DNA of 64,000 nucleotides from Paenibacillus sp. PastM-3 (lineage in GTDB: Bacteria; Bacillota; Bacilli; Paenibacillales; Paenibacillaceae), in assembly GCF_029893965.1 (NCBI RefSeq), contig NZ_JARXXP010000006.1, forward strand, positions 1 through 64,000, written 5' to 3'. The position numbers were made by a program, and so were the translations under genes. The notes beneath the pieces were generated by a model. The model made no database searches. It saw only the letters and a program-made list of their open reading frames with translations, and was not told the origin of the DNA. Positions within the stretch are counted from its first letter, which is position 1, and each line of letters begins with the position of its first letter. Of the stretch, positions 43,997-52,598 are shown one piece after another.

Positions 43997-44953
43997 ATGA
44001 TATATATCAAAGATCTAATGAGTGGCATTGACATCTTCAAAGCGCTAAGCTCAGAAATCCGGATTCAGATTCTGGAGCTGCTCGCCGGCAACCAGGCCCT
44101 TAACCTGAATGAAATCGCCAAGAAGCTGAATCTGAGCAACGGCGCCATCACAATGCACATCAAAAAGCTGGAGGAAAGTGGCCTGATCGAGATCAACACC
44201 TCCGTCGGCAAGCATGGTATCCAGAAGGTCTGCTATCTGAACAAGGATAAGCTGATGGTCGATCTGCGCAGCAAGGATGTTGACAATCTGTATGAGGTGG
44301 AGATCCAGGTCGGCCACTACAGTAACTATCAGGCGGTCCCAACCTGCGGCCTCGCTACCAAAGACAGCATTATCGGCGACTTCGACGAGCCGCGCTATTT
44401 CGCCGATCCCCAGCGGATCGATTCCGAGATTATCTGGATGGCGGAAGGCTTCCTTGAATATCGTATCCCGAACTATCTGAAGGCTAACCAGACCTTCCGC
44501 GAGATTCAGTTTTCCATGGAGATCGGTTCAGAGGCTCCGGGGTTCAGTGACAACTATCCTTCTGATCTTTACTTTTACCTGAACGGTATTGAGATCGGCT
44601 ACTGGACCAGCCCCGGCGACTTCGGCGACCAGCGCGGAACCTTCAACCCGGACTGGTGGCCGCCGCACCTTAACCAATACGGAATGCTGAAGCTGATCCG
44701 GATCAATAATGAAGGAAGCTTCATTGACGGCTGCCGCATCTCTGACATTACACTGGACGATATCAAGCTCGATTACAAAAGCGAGCTGACCTTCCGCATC
44801 GCCGTCACCGACAAGCCGGTCAACAAACGCGGCCTGACCATCTACGGCAAGCACTTCGGCAACTACAGCCAGGATCTGCTGGCCCGCGTGCTCTACAATG
44901 TGCATGAGGTGGAGGAAGTGAACCGGCGCCCGGCGACAAGTACCGCTGAGTAG
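43997..44953 (+). CDS. ArsR-type regulator with large C-terminal domain
   Basis: 318 residues. The N-terminal 85 are a winged helix of the ArsR type: IFKALSSEIRIQILELLAGN, LNEIAKKLNLSNGAITMHIK and a wing near GKHGIQKVCYL. The remaining 220 residues are unlike a normal ArsR protein; they are rich in aromatics and short strands (FREIQFSMEIGSEAPGFSDN, YFYLNGIEIGYWTSPGDFGD, PDWWPPHLNQYG), suggesting a beta-sandwich resembling carbohydrate-binding folds. It is divergent from the arabinan operon, so it probably senses an arabinose-derived sugar and controls that operon. GAAGG lies 8 bases before the ATG. The sugar-sensing idea is inference. Confidence 0.88.
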   Translation: MIYIKDLMSGIDIFKALSSEIRIQILELLAGNQALNLNEIAKKLNLSNGAITMHIKKLEESGLIEINTSVGKHGIQKVCYLNKDKLMVDLRSKDVDNLYEVEIQVGHYSNYQAVPTCGLATKDSIIGDFDEPRYFADPQRIDSEIIWMAEGFLEYRIPNYLKANQTFREIQFSMEIGSEAPGFSDNYPSDLYFYLNGIEIGYWTSPGDFGDQRGTFNPDWWPPHLNQYGMLKLIRINNEGSFIDGCRISDITLDDIKLDYKSELTFRIAVTDKPVNKRGLTIYGKHFGNYSQDLLARVLYNVHEVEEVNRRPATSTAE

Positions 44954-44997
44954 TGGTTGATTTGGAAGGGTTATGAGCGGGTAAAGCGCGTAAGAGA

Positions 44998-45068
44998 GTT
45001 AGGAGCGTTAGGAGAGCTATAGGCGTTAGGAGCGTTAGAAGCGTTATGAGCGTTACGAGTGTTAATAC
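44998..45068. repeat. 9-bp tandem repeat array (GTTAGGAGC)
   Basis: About eight units of GTTAGGAGC with variants (GTTAGAAGC, GTTATGAGC, GTTACGAGT) just behind the stop codon of the ArsR-type regulator and before its terminator. Confidence 0.8.
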
Positions 45069-45088
45069 AACTATATATATGTTTCTCT

Positions 45089-45128
45089 GCCCTTTCGCCT
45101 CCTTTGGATGCGGAGGGGCTTTTTTTGT
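45089..45128 (+). terminator. intrinsic terminator of ArsR-type regulator gene
   Basis: GCC...CCTCC, loop TTTGGATGC, GGAGGGGC, then TTTTTTT. It follows the 9-bp array. Confidence 0.75.
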
Positions 45129-45308
45129 TTGACTTGTCCTTTCCTCCTTTCCTCCTTTCCTCTAACCTTTGCTATCCTATATCTTTTGGATTATTTTGGA
45201 TATTTTGAACCACTTACACAGCTGAGTCTTTGTTCACTGGATACACGGGAAACCATTATTTACAATATAAATAATAATGTCCCAAATAATCCGAAAGAAG
45301 GATAACGT

Positions 45309-45965
45309 ATGCAATTTACGAAAAGGGTGTCACGGATCCTGTTCCCGGCCGCAGTCCTGACTATACTGGCTGGCTGCGGAAATAACGGCAATCTTAATGA
45401 TGGCGCAGAAGCCACACAAGAAATCTCCGTCCCGGCCGCCGCGCACCAGACACACTGGTCTTATGAAGGCGAGACGTCCCCGGAGCACTGGGCGGAGCTG
45501 GATCAGCTGTTCACAACCTGCAGTACCGGTTCAGCCTAGTCGCCGGTTAATATTGTTCATGACAAAGTGAAGGCAGATGATAGTCTCTCCCCTCTAAAAG
45601 TGGAGTATTCTCCTTCACCAGTGTCCATCATCAACAACGGTCATACCATTCAGGTGAATCTTCACAACCAGGACAATAAACTCACTATTGAGGGCAAGAC
45701 TTACCTGCTGCAGCAGTTCCACTTCCATCTGCCCAGCGAACATGAGGTTGACGGCAAACATGCGGAGATGGAGCTTCATCTGGTACATAAAAGTGAAGAC
45801 GGCTCGCTCACCACACCGCCATGTACCGAAGGCGTCCAGTGGACCGTCCTGGAGAATCCGGTTACTTGGTCCGGGGAACAGATCGGCAAATTCGCTGCGA
45901 TTTTCCCGCATGATAACCGTCCTGTTCAACCGTTGGGCAGCCGGGAGATCGGCAGCGATGAATAA
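45309..45965 (+). pseudogene. alpha-type carbonic anhydrase lipoprotein, broken
   Basis: Start ATG 45309 with GAAGGATAA upstream; lipobox LTILAGCG. HWSYEGETSPEHWAELD is the typical start of alpha carbonic anhydrases, which hydrate CO2 with a zinc ion. An in-frame TAG at 45537-45539 replaces the Gln of the conserved S-x-SPVNI stretch (TGSA-stop-SPVNI). The zinc ligands survive (FHFHLPSEH and ELHLVH), but about 60 residues between HKSEDG and GSLTTPPCTEG are missing, a deletion. So two independent lesions. Cell-surface protein in its intact form. Confidence 0.9.
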
Positions 45966-46074
45966 GGATGTATGCAATGCAAAAAAAGCTATTCCCGCGG
46001 TTGGTGGGGATTGCCTTTTTAGGGCAGTTGCATAAGGGAGCCGGGTAAGTTCGCGAATGTACGCCGGCAGATAG

Positions 46075-46112
46075 CCGAATTCAAGGGCATTTGTGCCCTT
46101 GATTCGGCCCAT
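46075..46112. repeat. 51-bp hairpin repeat family, single unit
   Basis: AATTCAAGGGCATTTGTGCC followed by CTTGATTCGGCC: one copy of the unit found twice at 36313 and, in a diverged form, three times at 5820. Confidence 0.7.
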
Positions 46113-46136
46113 TTAGCTCATATGCCGCGGCCAGCA

Positions 46137-46171
46137 AAGAAAAAAGCAACTTATCCGCAGACAAGTTGCTT
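46137..46171 (-). terminator. intrinsic terminator overlapping the stop of the small membrane protein
   Basis: Minus strand AAGCAACTT, loop of 10, AAGTTGCTTTTTTC. A perfect 9-pair stem starting at the stop codon of the membrane-protein gene. Confidence 0.8.
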
Positions 46172-46526
46172 ATAACGCAGTACCGCTATTCCCTTTGAAG
46201 CTGAAGCGCATCCGAAGCCAGGCCAAAACGTAGATAACGCACAAGAAAATCCAGTAGCTGTTATCGAACAATCCGCCCCCTGTTACCGCCGACAGAACCG
46301 CATGGTACACACAGGTGAATATAAACAATGACAGGAATAGGAGCGAAATCCCTTTGTACGATGCTGGCTTCTGAATTCCCGCTTTTGAAAAAACATATAA
46401 CACGGCCAACGCCAAAAGTAGAGTGAACGGCACCCTGTAACTGAAATCGGGAAATACGTCGTGCATGGTAACCACTGCGGCTATAAGCACAAAACATAAC
46501 GTAACGTTAAGCACACTTGGCTTCAT
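46170..46526 (-). CDS. small membrane protein of unknown function
   Basis: 118 residues, almost entirely hydrophobic, with four likely helices (about 6-22, 32-48, 58-80, 92-108) separated by short loops: LCFVLIAAVVTMHDVFPDF, VPFTLLLALAVLYVFSKAG, LLFLSLFIFTCVYHAVLSA, YWIFLCVIYVLAWLRMRF. No family recognised. Positive residues cluster at the C-terminus (RMRFSFKGN). It stands between two pseudogenes but has an intact frame and terminator. The ATG at 46526 lies behind GGAGGAC. Confidence 0.7.
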   Translation of the reverse strand: MKPSVLNVTLCFVLIAAVVTMHDVFPDFSYRVPFTLLLALAVLYVFSKAGIQKPASYKGISLLFLSLFIFTCVYHAVLSAVTGGGLFDNSYWIFLCVIYVLAWLRMRFSFKGNSGTAL

Positions 46527-46688
46527 AATGTAGTCCTCCGCACCAAAGTAATTTTTTCCATATATTCAAACAATAAAATAAAACCATCATGATAGCAAAT
46601 GAAATTGCAGATAAAAAAACAAGCCGCCTACCATTCAAGGTAAGCCGCCTGCTAAATTTATAACCGGTCTATATATTTGTCTTGCCTA

Positions 46689-46754
46689 GGGGCAGGTGAA
46701 GGGTAGGCCCCGTTAGACTTATAGCCTTTCACTAGCCCGGCCTTCACCTGCCCC
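46689..46754. repeat. 14-bp perfect inverted repeat
   Basis: GGGGCAGGTGAAGG (46689-46702) and CCTTCACCTGCCCC (46741-46754) with 38 bases between. It lies about 30 bases past the end of the decayed permease gene, without a T-run on either strand. Confidence 0.6.
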
Positions 46755-46781
46755 CCTTCACCAGCCCACTCTTCACCAGCC

Positions 46782-47247
46782 TCACCTCTTCACCGCACCC
46801 GCCGTCATCCCGTCGATAAAATACTTCTTAAACCCGAGAAACAGCGCCAATATCGGCAGAATCAGGCGCACATAAATCGCATACTCGTTCGCCCCGTCCA
46901 CACGTCCGGCCGCTATCATCTCCTTGGTTTTTCCCTCTGAATTCATAGGCCGAAAAGCCGTAAGCAACCGTAGCACTAACGAGCAGCGTCAATACAACCT
47001 GAACCACCGTGAGCAGCAATGAATTGAAAAACCAGGTGAAGTAAGCATGCTCCCCGGTGAACAAAAAGACGAAATTGTCCAGGCTCATCGCCGACAAGTC
47101 AAACCGCAGATTAAGGCCGTAGCGGATCAGATCCTCCCCGGGCTTAAACGAGGCAATCGTCACGGCGTAGAAAGGCACCAGGATCAGCAGGCACAGCACA
47201 CTGAAAAAGGCAAACAGGAGGATTTTGCGGAGAGTCCCTGTGTTCAT
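46782..47247 (-). pseudogene. carbohydrate ABC permease (MalG type), internally deleted
   Basis: The start is intact: AAGGAGGAGG before ATG 47247, first helix LLFAFFSVLCLLILVPFYAV, and TVAYGFSAYEFRGK. About 90 residues are then missing, with a frame change near 46950; EMIAAGRVDGANEYAIYVR is a piece of the coupling loop, and after another gap the text ends FIDGMTAGAVKR, the MalG-type C-terminus. So at least two deletions. Confidence 0.85.
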
Positions 47248-47250
47248 ACG

Positions 47251-47806
47251 TTAATCCTCCTCCTTTTTAAACATGCCGCTAAAAGCCAGTTGGGTGAGAT
47301 TGATCACCATGGTGATGATGAGCAGCACGATACCGACCGCCGCCGCGTAGCCGAGATTATTTTTCTTAATCCCCTGCCGGTACAGATAACCGACGATGGT
47401 CAGTCCGATGTTCTTGGGTAAGTTATTGCCGTTCCAGAGCTTCATGCTCTCAATAAACATGGCCAGTCCGGCATAAATGCTGACCGTCAGCACATAAATG
47501 GTCGTCGGCTTCAGCAAAGGTATCGTAATCCGGGTGAACCGCTGGAAGGCGGATGCCCCATCGATCGAGGCGGCTTCGTAGTAGTCGTCGGGGATATTTT
47601 TCAGTCCGGATAGAAAATACAGCATGTTCACGCCCATCCACCGCCAGCTCGCCAGAGCAATAAAGCCGGTAGTGGGTGACCTTTTGAAAGCTCATACCGA
47701 ACGAACTAAGCAGCGGGTAGACCCAGAAAATGATGAATACGAGCACAAAAGGCAGCACGAAGACGTACGGAGCGACCTTTTGCGAATAGAGGAAGTTTTT
47801 GATCAT
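47251..47806 (-). pseudogene. carbohydrate ABC permease (MalF type), internally deleted and frameshifted
   Basis: AAAGGAGCAGAAGCC precedes ATG 47806; VAPYVFVLPFVLVFIIFWVY is the first helix. After FQKVTH about 100 residues are missing and the frame changes near 47680; then MGVNMLYFLSGLKNIPDDYY and the coupling loop EAASIDGASAFQRFTRITIP are intact to the end KKEED. The stop is 3 bases from the next start, as in an intact operon. Confidence 0.85.
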
Positions 47807-47920
47807 GGCTTCTGCTCCTTTAAAGTAGAGCTGCCCATAGGTGGACAGCCCCAAAGAGTAACCGGGCCTGTTACTTCAGACGAACTGGTTCTCCGGGTTG
47901 TGGGTCATATCCTTCATATC

Positions 47921-48895
47921 TCACACACTCATGTTGATCGGATCAAAGCCGAGTGTATTCCAGATTTCAATGTTGGCATCAAGCGACAGCTTCGCGTAGG
48001 CGATAAAATCTTTTGCCAGCTGGACATCCTTAGCCGTCTTGGTCACCACTGTTCCTGTACCGCCTCCGCCGTACGATCTGTGCATGCCTTTTTCCAGGAC
48101 GGGCAGCGGGGCGATGGCGATTTTGCCGCTCAGGTCCTTCATGTAGTTGGTATAGCGGGACATCTGCCACAGCGGCATAAAGGCGGTCGCATAGTTGCCT
48201 GAGTTATACTCACCGTAAGCTTCTTCCGTATCAGGCTGCCCCCCAGCGATAGTTGAGATTACATTATTGTCTGGCCAGGAGCAACGAAGCCTGCCAGATT
48301 GCACTGGTGTCGGCGGTACCCATGTATTTGCCGGTTTTTTCGTAGACCTGAATGCCCGCCTTTTTGAAATCATCCCAGGTTACGATGCTTTTGTAATCCA
48401 CCCCGGCTGCATCGAGAATTTCTGTATTGTAAAAAGCGACCGTCGCCCCTACGTGGGTGGATAATCCGTAGATTTGGCCCTCTTTAGCGTAAAGATCAAG
48501 CTGGGACTGGACAACCGTACCTTTATACGGCTCTGCCATATCGTTAAGCGGCTCAAGCTGCGGCTCTCCGGCCAGGAAATCCGGGAATTTGCCCAGCTCG
48601 ATATCGGCAATATCCGGCGCTCCCACACCTGTCTATACGGCGATGGACAGCTTGTTGTGCATATCGTCATACGGCATGACGGTTACATTCAGCTTAATCT
48701 GCCGGTCCGGATTGGCAGCGTTCCACTACTCCAGCATTTTCTCAAAATGCTGCCCGTGCAGCTCGACAAACGTCCAGTAAGACAGCTCTGTTGCCGTTTC
48801 CCCTGCACCGCCCTCCAGGACAGATGAGTCGCCGCCGGAAGTGCCTGAGGAAGACTCCCCCCGCAGCCGGCCAAGAACACCAGCTTTGTGAACAG
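47921..48895 (-). pseudogene. sugar ABC substrate-binding lipoprotein, decayed
   Basis: Readable pieces: lipobox FLAGCGG near 48880, then (after a shift in a G-run) ETATELSYWTFVELHGQHFE, WNAANPDRQIKLNVTVMPYD, APDIADIELGKFPDF and later IAPLPVLEKGMHRSYGGGG. Two in-frame TAG codons (48726-48728, 48633-48635) interrupt it, each at a place where Gln or Trp would fit. A further frameshift and probable deletion lie near 48270. No start codon or signal peptide start is left. With the two permease remnants behind it, a whole importer operon is dead. Confidence 0.85.
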
Positions 48896-49087
48896 AATCG
48901 ATAAATCAATTCAAAAATAGTAAAATATTGGTTCTTAATTGCAGAAGAAGATAGTTTCCGCACCGATTAAGCCTGTTTTCTTTAAAATTCTTTAAAACAT
49001 CAGGCATTAGCACCTTCCATACATAATCCGGTTGCGAAGAGCAGACAATAAACCTGTCTCCCAAACCACCGAGAAGGAGTGTTTCGA

Positions 49088-49246
49088 ATGCGCGAAGGTC
49101 TGATCCCCACCGTTCTTGGTACCGTAGTTTCGGCTTCCGGCGCAGCTTTTCTGGGAAGCAAGTATAAGCTGGCCGCAACAGGCGTACTTGGCTTTGGTCT
49201 GGCACACATTGTTCTGGGTGCTATCGACTTGTTTGAGCACCGGTAA
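49088..49246 (+). CDS. 52-residue membrane protein, function unknown
   Basis: GAGAAGGAGTG lies 6-8 bases before ATG 49088. The protein has two hydrophobic segments (about 6-24 and 28-46): LIPTVLGTVVSASGAAFLGS and ATGVLGFGLAHIVLGAIDLF. Small proteins with the MREGL...GFGLAHIVLG pattern occur in many Bacillaceae and Paenibacillaceae and are sometimes mislabelled as asparagine synthase. Role unknown. Single gene with its own terminator. Confidence 0.75.
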   Translation: MREGLIPTVLGTVVSASGAAFLGSKYKLAATGVLGFGLAHIVLGAIDLFEHR

Positions 49247-49257
49247 AAGGTTGGAAG

Positions 49258-49297
49258 ATGCCGGTCCTGTACAGCATGTACAGGGCCGGTTCCCTTT
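49258..49297 (+). terminator. intrinsic terminator of the 52-residue protein gene
   Basis: GCCGGTCCTGTACA, loop GCA, TGTACAGGGCCGGT, then TCCCTTTTC. It lies 12 bases behind the stop. Confidence 0.75.
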
Positions 49298-49330
49298 TCA
49301 TCAAGCACCTATCACGCAAAATGCACGCAC

Positions 49331-49362
49331 CAAAAAGGCCCTGCCGGAGGCGAGGACCTTGT
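49331..49362 (-). terminator. intrinsic terminator of the yqe/nadD operon
   Basis: Minus strand AAGGTCCTCGCC, TCC, GGCAGGGCCTTTTTGG. It lies about 15 bases behind the methyltransferase stop codon. Confidence 0.8.
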
Positions 49363-49374
49363 CATACATTAGAT

Positions 49375-50151
49375 TTATTTTATGGCTACATAGAACAGGC
49401 GCTGGGCGCTGTCATCTGCCGGAAGCCATTCGAAATCGGCATACAGCTGAACCTCGCTGAATCCCGCCTTACGGAGCTCCTCCGTCAGCCACTGCGGATC
49501 ATAGGCGCGCTGCACATGATTTTCTTCAAACCGGCGGTACAGGCCGCTGCCCTCTTCCCGGGCGAAAATGGACAGATGATGTTCAATTTCCCGCCGCGGC
49601 ACATCCAGCTCACAGGTCCAGATGTAGGATACCGAAGGCTCATCCAGCACAAAAGGCTGTTCCTCCTCATATCGGACCAGCGTATTCGGATGATGTACAT
49701 CGAACAGGAACGTCCCGCCTGGCTTGAGGCCGGCGTATGTCCGGGCGAGCACCGCCTGGATATCCTTTTCTTCCAGCACATAATTCAGGCAGTCACAGAA
49801 GGAAATAACGGAATCGACCGGCTCCGGCAGCTCCCATTCTGTCATATCCTGCCTGATCCAGCGTACGCTTCCCTCACGCAGGAAACGGCGTCCCTGCGGA
49901 TGCCGCTCCATCTTCTGCTGGGCTACAGACAGCATGTCCGAGGAAAGATCAATCCCGGTCATATGATAGCCGGCTGCAGCCAGCGGAATCGTAATACTTC
50001 CTGTGCCGCAGCCGAGCTCAGCGACCGTCCGCGGCTTGCCGTATTTAACCCATGCCGCTTCTGCAAAAGCCAGCCAGTCCGGATACGGCATGTCCGCCAT
50101 CAGTTCATCGTATACATATGCAAATTTCCCGTAGGAAGACAATGCGCACAC
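49375..50151 (-). CDS. class I SAM-dependent methyltransferase (YqeM-like)
   Basis: 258 residues, cytosolic. SAM-binding motif AELGCGTGSITIPLA (about 43-57), acidic loop GIDLSSDMLSVA and DSVISFCDCLNYV. The N-terminal FAYVYDELMADMPYPDW resembles B. subtilis YqeM, which sits at the same place of the same operon. Substrate unknown. The GTG at 50151 is given; a TTG three codons later (50142) has better spacing from AAAGCGGTG and matches the start of relatives. Last gene of the operon. Confidence 0.9.
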   Translation of the reverse strand: MCALSSYGKFAYVYDELMADMPYPDWLAFAEAAWVKYGKPRTVAELGCGTGSITIPLAAAGYHMTGIDLSSDMLSVAQQKMERHPQGRRFLREGSVRWIRQDMTEWELPEPVDSVISFCDCLNYVLEEKDIQAVLARTYAGLKPGGTFLFDVHHPNTLVRYEEEQPFVLDEPSVSYIWTCELDVPRREIEHHLSIFAREEGSGLYRRFEENHVQRAYDPQWLTEELRKAGFSEVQLYADFEWLPADDSAQRLFYVAIK

Positions 50152-50157
50152 CGCTTT

Positions 50158-51069
50158 CTATTCCTGATTCTGTTCCGGCACGCTCTCTTCAGGCTTGGCC
50201 AGATAGGTCCAGTTCTCTTTTTGAGTAATCAGGCCTTCCTTCATCAGCTTGCCCATCGCCCGTTTGAACGCGGACTTGCTGATGCCGAAGCGCTGTTTGA
50301 TAATCTCCGGAGGCGTAGCATCCGAATACGGCATTGCCCCGCCCGGGCGGGAGTGCAGGAATTCCAGCAGGGCTGCGGAATCCACGTCCCGGCCGATTTC
50401 CTTGCGCTGGGTCATCGCCAGATTAACACGGCCGTCCTCACGGATATGTGAGACGCGTGCTTCAACCTGTTCCCCCAGACGCAGCAGCCGGCTGCGTTCG
50501 GAGGAATGAATCATCCCGATTACACCAAAGCCGAGTACTCCGCCGTCGATAATTACGAAAGTGCCCATCTGCAGAGGTCTATAGACTCTTGCTGTAACGT
50601 TCTGGCCTCTCCAGGATTCCGGCGAGGCAAAAGCCAGCGGAGCAAGCTCCTGCTCACCGGCCAGCTTGGCACGCAGGCGGCCCTGCTTGTCATGCTCCAT
50701 CAGCACGAATACCTTGTCGCCAATCTGCGGACGGAGCTCGATCAGCTCAGGCAGCTCACCGATCGGCAGGAGCAGCTGGCGGCCAAGCCCCATCTCCAGG
50801 AAGCAGCCCAGACGCGGATGAATATCGGCCACTTCCAGCAAGGCCATCTCACCGAGCGTCAGAAACGGCTTTTTCATTGTCGCAGCAAGCCGGTCCTCCG
50901 TGTCAAAGAAGATGAACACTTCCACTTTACTGCCGATTTTGGGCTTACTGCCCACTAGCTCGGTATAGTGCAGCATGACATCCTGGTCACCTGCACCAAG
51001 GAAATAACCGTAAGGCGAAACTTCACGTAGCACTTCCAATGTAACGATAGTACCTGCAATCAGACTCAT
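50158..51069 (-). CDS. cvfB: S1-domain RNA-binding protein CvfB-like
   Basis: 303 residues with S1-like beta barrels and a C-terminal winged helix (ATPPEIIKQRFGISKSAFKR), the layout of CvfB/YitL, an RNA-binding regulator that affects virulence factor production in Staphylococcus. VTLEVLREVSPYGYFLGAG is the first barrel; the third shows GFGVIGMIHSSERSRLL. Its ATG overlaps the stop of rsfS (ATGA). In B. subtilis yitL lies elsewhere, so its presence in the yqe operon is a feature of this lineage. Confidence 0.88.
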   Translation of the reverse strand: MSLIAGTIVTLEVLREVSPYGYFLGAGDQDVMLHYTELVGSKPKIGSKVEVFIFFDTEDRLAATMKKPFLTLGEMALLEVADIHPRLGCFLEMGLGRQLLLPIGELPELIELRPQIGDKVFVLMEHDKQGRLRAKLAGEQELAPLAFASPESWRGQNVTARVYRPLQMGTFVIIDGGVLGFGVIGMIHSSERSRLLRLGEQVEARVSHIREDGRVNLAMTQRKEIGRDVDSAALLEFLHSRPGGAMPYSDATPPEIIKQRFGISKSAFKRAMGKLMKEGLITQKENWTYLAKPEESVPEQNQE

Positions 51070-51413
51070 ACCGTCTCCACAACCTTGGCGTCAGACCAGA
51101 GACGCTCGATATTGTAATACTCCCGTTCGTCACGGTGGAAGACATGCACGATAACGTCCCCGAGATCCATCAGTACCCAGCGGGCAGCATCCATGCCCTC
51201 GATCCCGCGGATAACACCGCCGGCTTCGTGAACCACTTTGCGCACTTCAGTGGCAATCGCCTGCACCTGGGTGTCGGAGTTACCGTGACAGATGATGAAA
51301 TAATCACTGATCGGCGATACGCTGCGCAGATCCAGAGCAACGACGTTCATCGCTTTCTTGTCTTCGACCGCTTTCAGGGCCAGCTCCAGCAGCTTGTTTG
51401 ATTGTACACTCAT
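51066..51413 (-). CDS. rsfS: ribosome silencing factor RsfS
   Basis: 115 residues. Binds ribosomal protein uL14 and blocks joining of the subunits when nutrients are scarce. Motifs VALDLRSVSPISDYFIICHG and GMDAARWVLMDLGDVIVHVF identify the family (formerly YqeL). Overlaps by four bases both the gene before it (yqeK) and the one behind (cvfB), so the three are translationally coupled. Confidence 0.96.
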   Translation of the reverse strand: MSVQSNKLLELALKAVEDKKAMNVVALDLRSVSPISDYFIICHGNSDTQVQAIATEVRKVVHEAGGVIRGIEGMDAARWVLMDLGDVIVHVFHRDEREYYNIERLWSDAKVVETV

Positions 51414-51988
51414 ATTTTTTCCTCCAGTATTCTTACTAAATCGTTACGTGCAAGCACGGTAAGCGGAAATACGACCCGGCGCTTCTGCAGCAGCAGGCTG
51501 ATGGTGGAATCAAAGCCTGCAATCAGCCCATCCTCAAGGCTGACCATAGACTTCTTACGGATCTCGTCCACACCGGGGAAATCCCGGCCGGGCTCGATAT
51601 AATCCGCCAGGCAGACCACCTTCTCCAGCAGGGTCATCCCTTCGCGGCCAGAGGTATGGTACCGGATCGCCCCCAAAATCCCGGGATCAGTGATTTCATA
51701 CTCATGCTCGGCGACAAAAGCCCCCACCTCGGCATGCCACAGCTGCTTGTCATGCTGCAGCAGCTCAGCTGAAAGGCCGTTCTGAACAATAATGTCCTTC
51801 ATTCGCTCAACCGGCCAGTATTTGGCCACATCATGCAGAATAGCTGCCGTTTCGGCCCGCTGCGGATCAGCTCCGTACACTTCGGCAAGCTTGATTGAGG
51901 TCTCCATTACGCCCAGCGTATGCTGCCAGCGCTTGTCGGGCATCTGGGCGGAGACGGCTTCAATCAGCGCTTCGCGGCTGTAAGCCAT
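51410..51988 (-). CDS. yqeK: YqeK, HD-domain diadenosine tetraphosphatase
   Basis: 192 residues. HD metal site visible as KRWQHTLGVMETS, AAILHDVAKYWP and LWHAEVGAF; members hydrolyse Ap4A symmetrically. ATG 51988 follows AAAGGAGTGG. It overlaps the end of nadD by 29 bases, and its stop overlaps the rsfS start. Confidence 0.95.
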   Translation of the reverse strand: MAYSREALIEAVSAQMPDKRWQHTLGVMETSIKLAEVYGADPQRAETAAILHDVAKYWPVERMKDIIVQNGLSAELLQHDKQLWHAEVGAFVAEHEYEITDPGILGAIRYHTSGREGMTLLEKVVCLADYIEPGRDFPGVDEIRKKSMVSLEDGLIAGFDSTISLLLQKRRVVFPLTVLARNDLVRILEEKI

Positions 51989-52562
51989 ACAATCCACTCC
52001 TTTGCACATATTCATACACCTGCTCAGGCACCATATAGCGGATAGAACGGCCGCTCGCCGCCCTTGACCTGAGCGCCGTCGATGAAATATCCACCTGCGG
52101 CATGTCCGCCAGCAGCACATTGCCGGAGATGAAATCCGGCAGGGCCGCCAGATCAAGCGGAGTTCCCGGGCGTCCCACCCCGATGAAGGTCAGCAGCTCC
52201 GTCAGCTCATGGATCCCGTGCCATTTAGGCAAGTACTCCACCATATCCGCTCCGACAATAAAATAGAACTCATGCTGAGGATATTCTTGCTTCAGGCTGC
52301 GTACGGTTTCAATAGTATAAGAGACACCGCCGCGGACGATTTCCCAGTCGAGGATGCCGAACGCTTCATTCCCCTCCACCGCGCACTTAACCATGGCCAG
52401 ACGGTCAGCGCCGGAGGCACCGGCCTCGTGCTTATGCGGGGGAATATGCGAGGGCATGAACCAGACCTTATCCAGCGAATACGAATCCCTGGCGGCTTCC
52501 GCCGCCAGCATATGGCCTATGTGAAGAGGATCAAAGGTTCCTCCCATGATTCCAACTTTCAA
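51960..52562 (-). CDS. nadD: nicotinate-nucleotide adenylyltransferase
   Basis: 200 residues. Adenylates nicotinic acid mononucleotide, a step of NAD synthesis in the cytosol. Nucleotidyltransferase motif GGTFDPLHIGHM at the N-terminus, and the C-terminal ISSTALRSRAASG signature. Full length. AGAGGAGGTACAC lies upstream. Confidence 0.97.
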   Translation of the reverse strand: MKVGIMGGTFDPLHIGHMLAAEAARDSYSLDKVWFMPSHIPPHKHEAGASGADRLAMVKCAVEGNEAFGILDWEIVRGGVSYTIETVRSLKQEYPQHEFYFIVGADMVEYLPKWHGIHELTELLTFIGVGRPGTPLDLAALPDFISGNVLLADMPQVDISSTALRSRAASGRSIRYMVPEQVYEYVQRSGLYGLQPRSAD

Positions 52563-52598
52563 GAGGTGTACCTCCTCTTATCATCCGGATAAAAAGCT

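Noticed and set aside
49258..50451. 397-codon plus-strand frame
   Set aside because: It covers a methyltransferase and part of cvfB on the other strand, both with clear motifs. Its start lies in a terminator hairpin.
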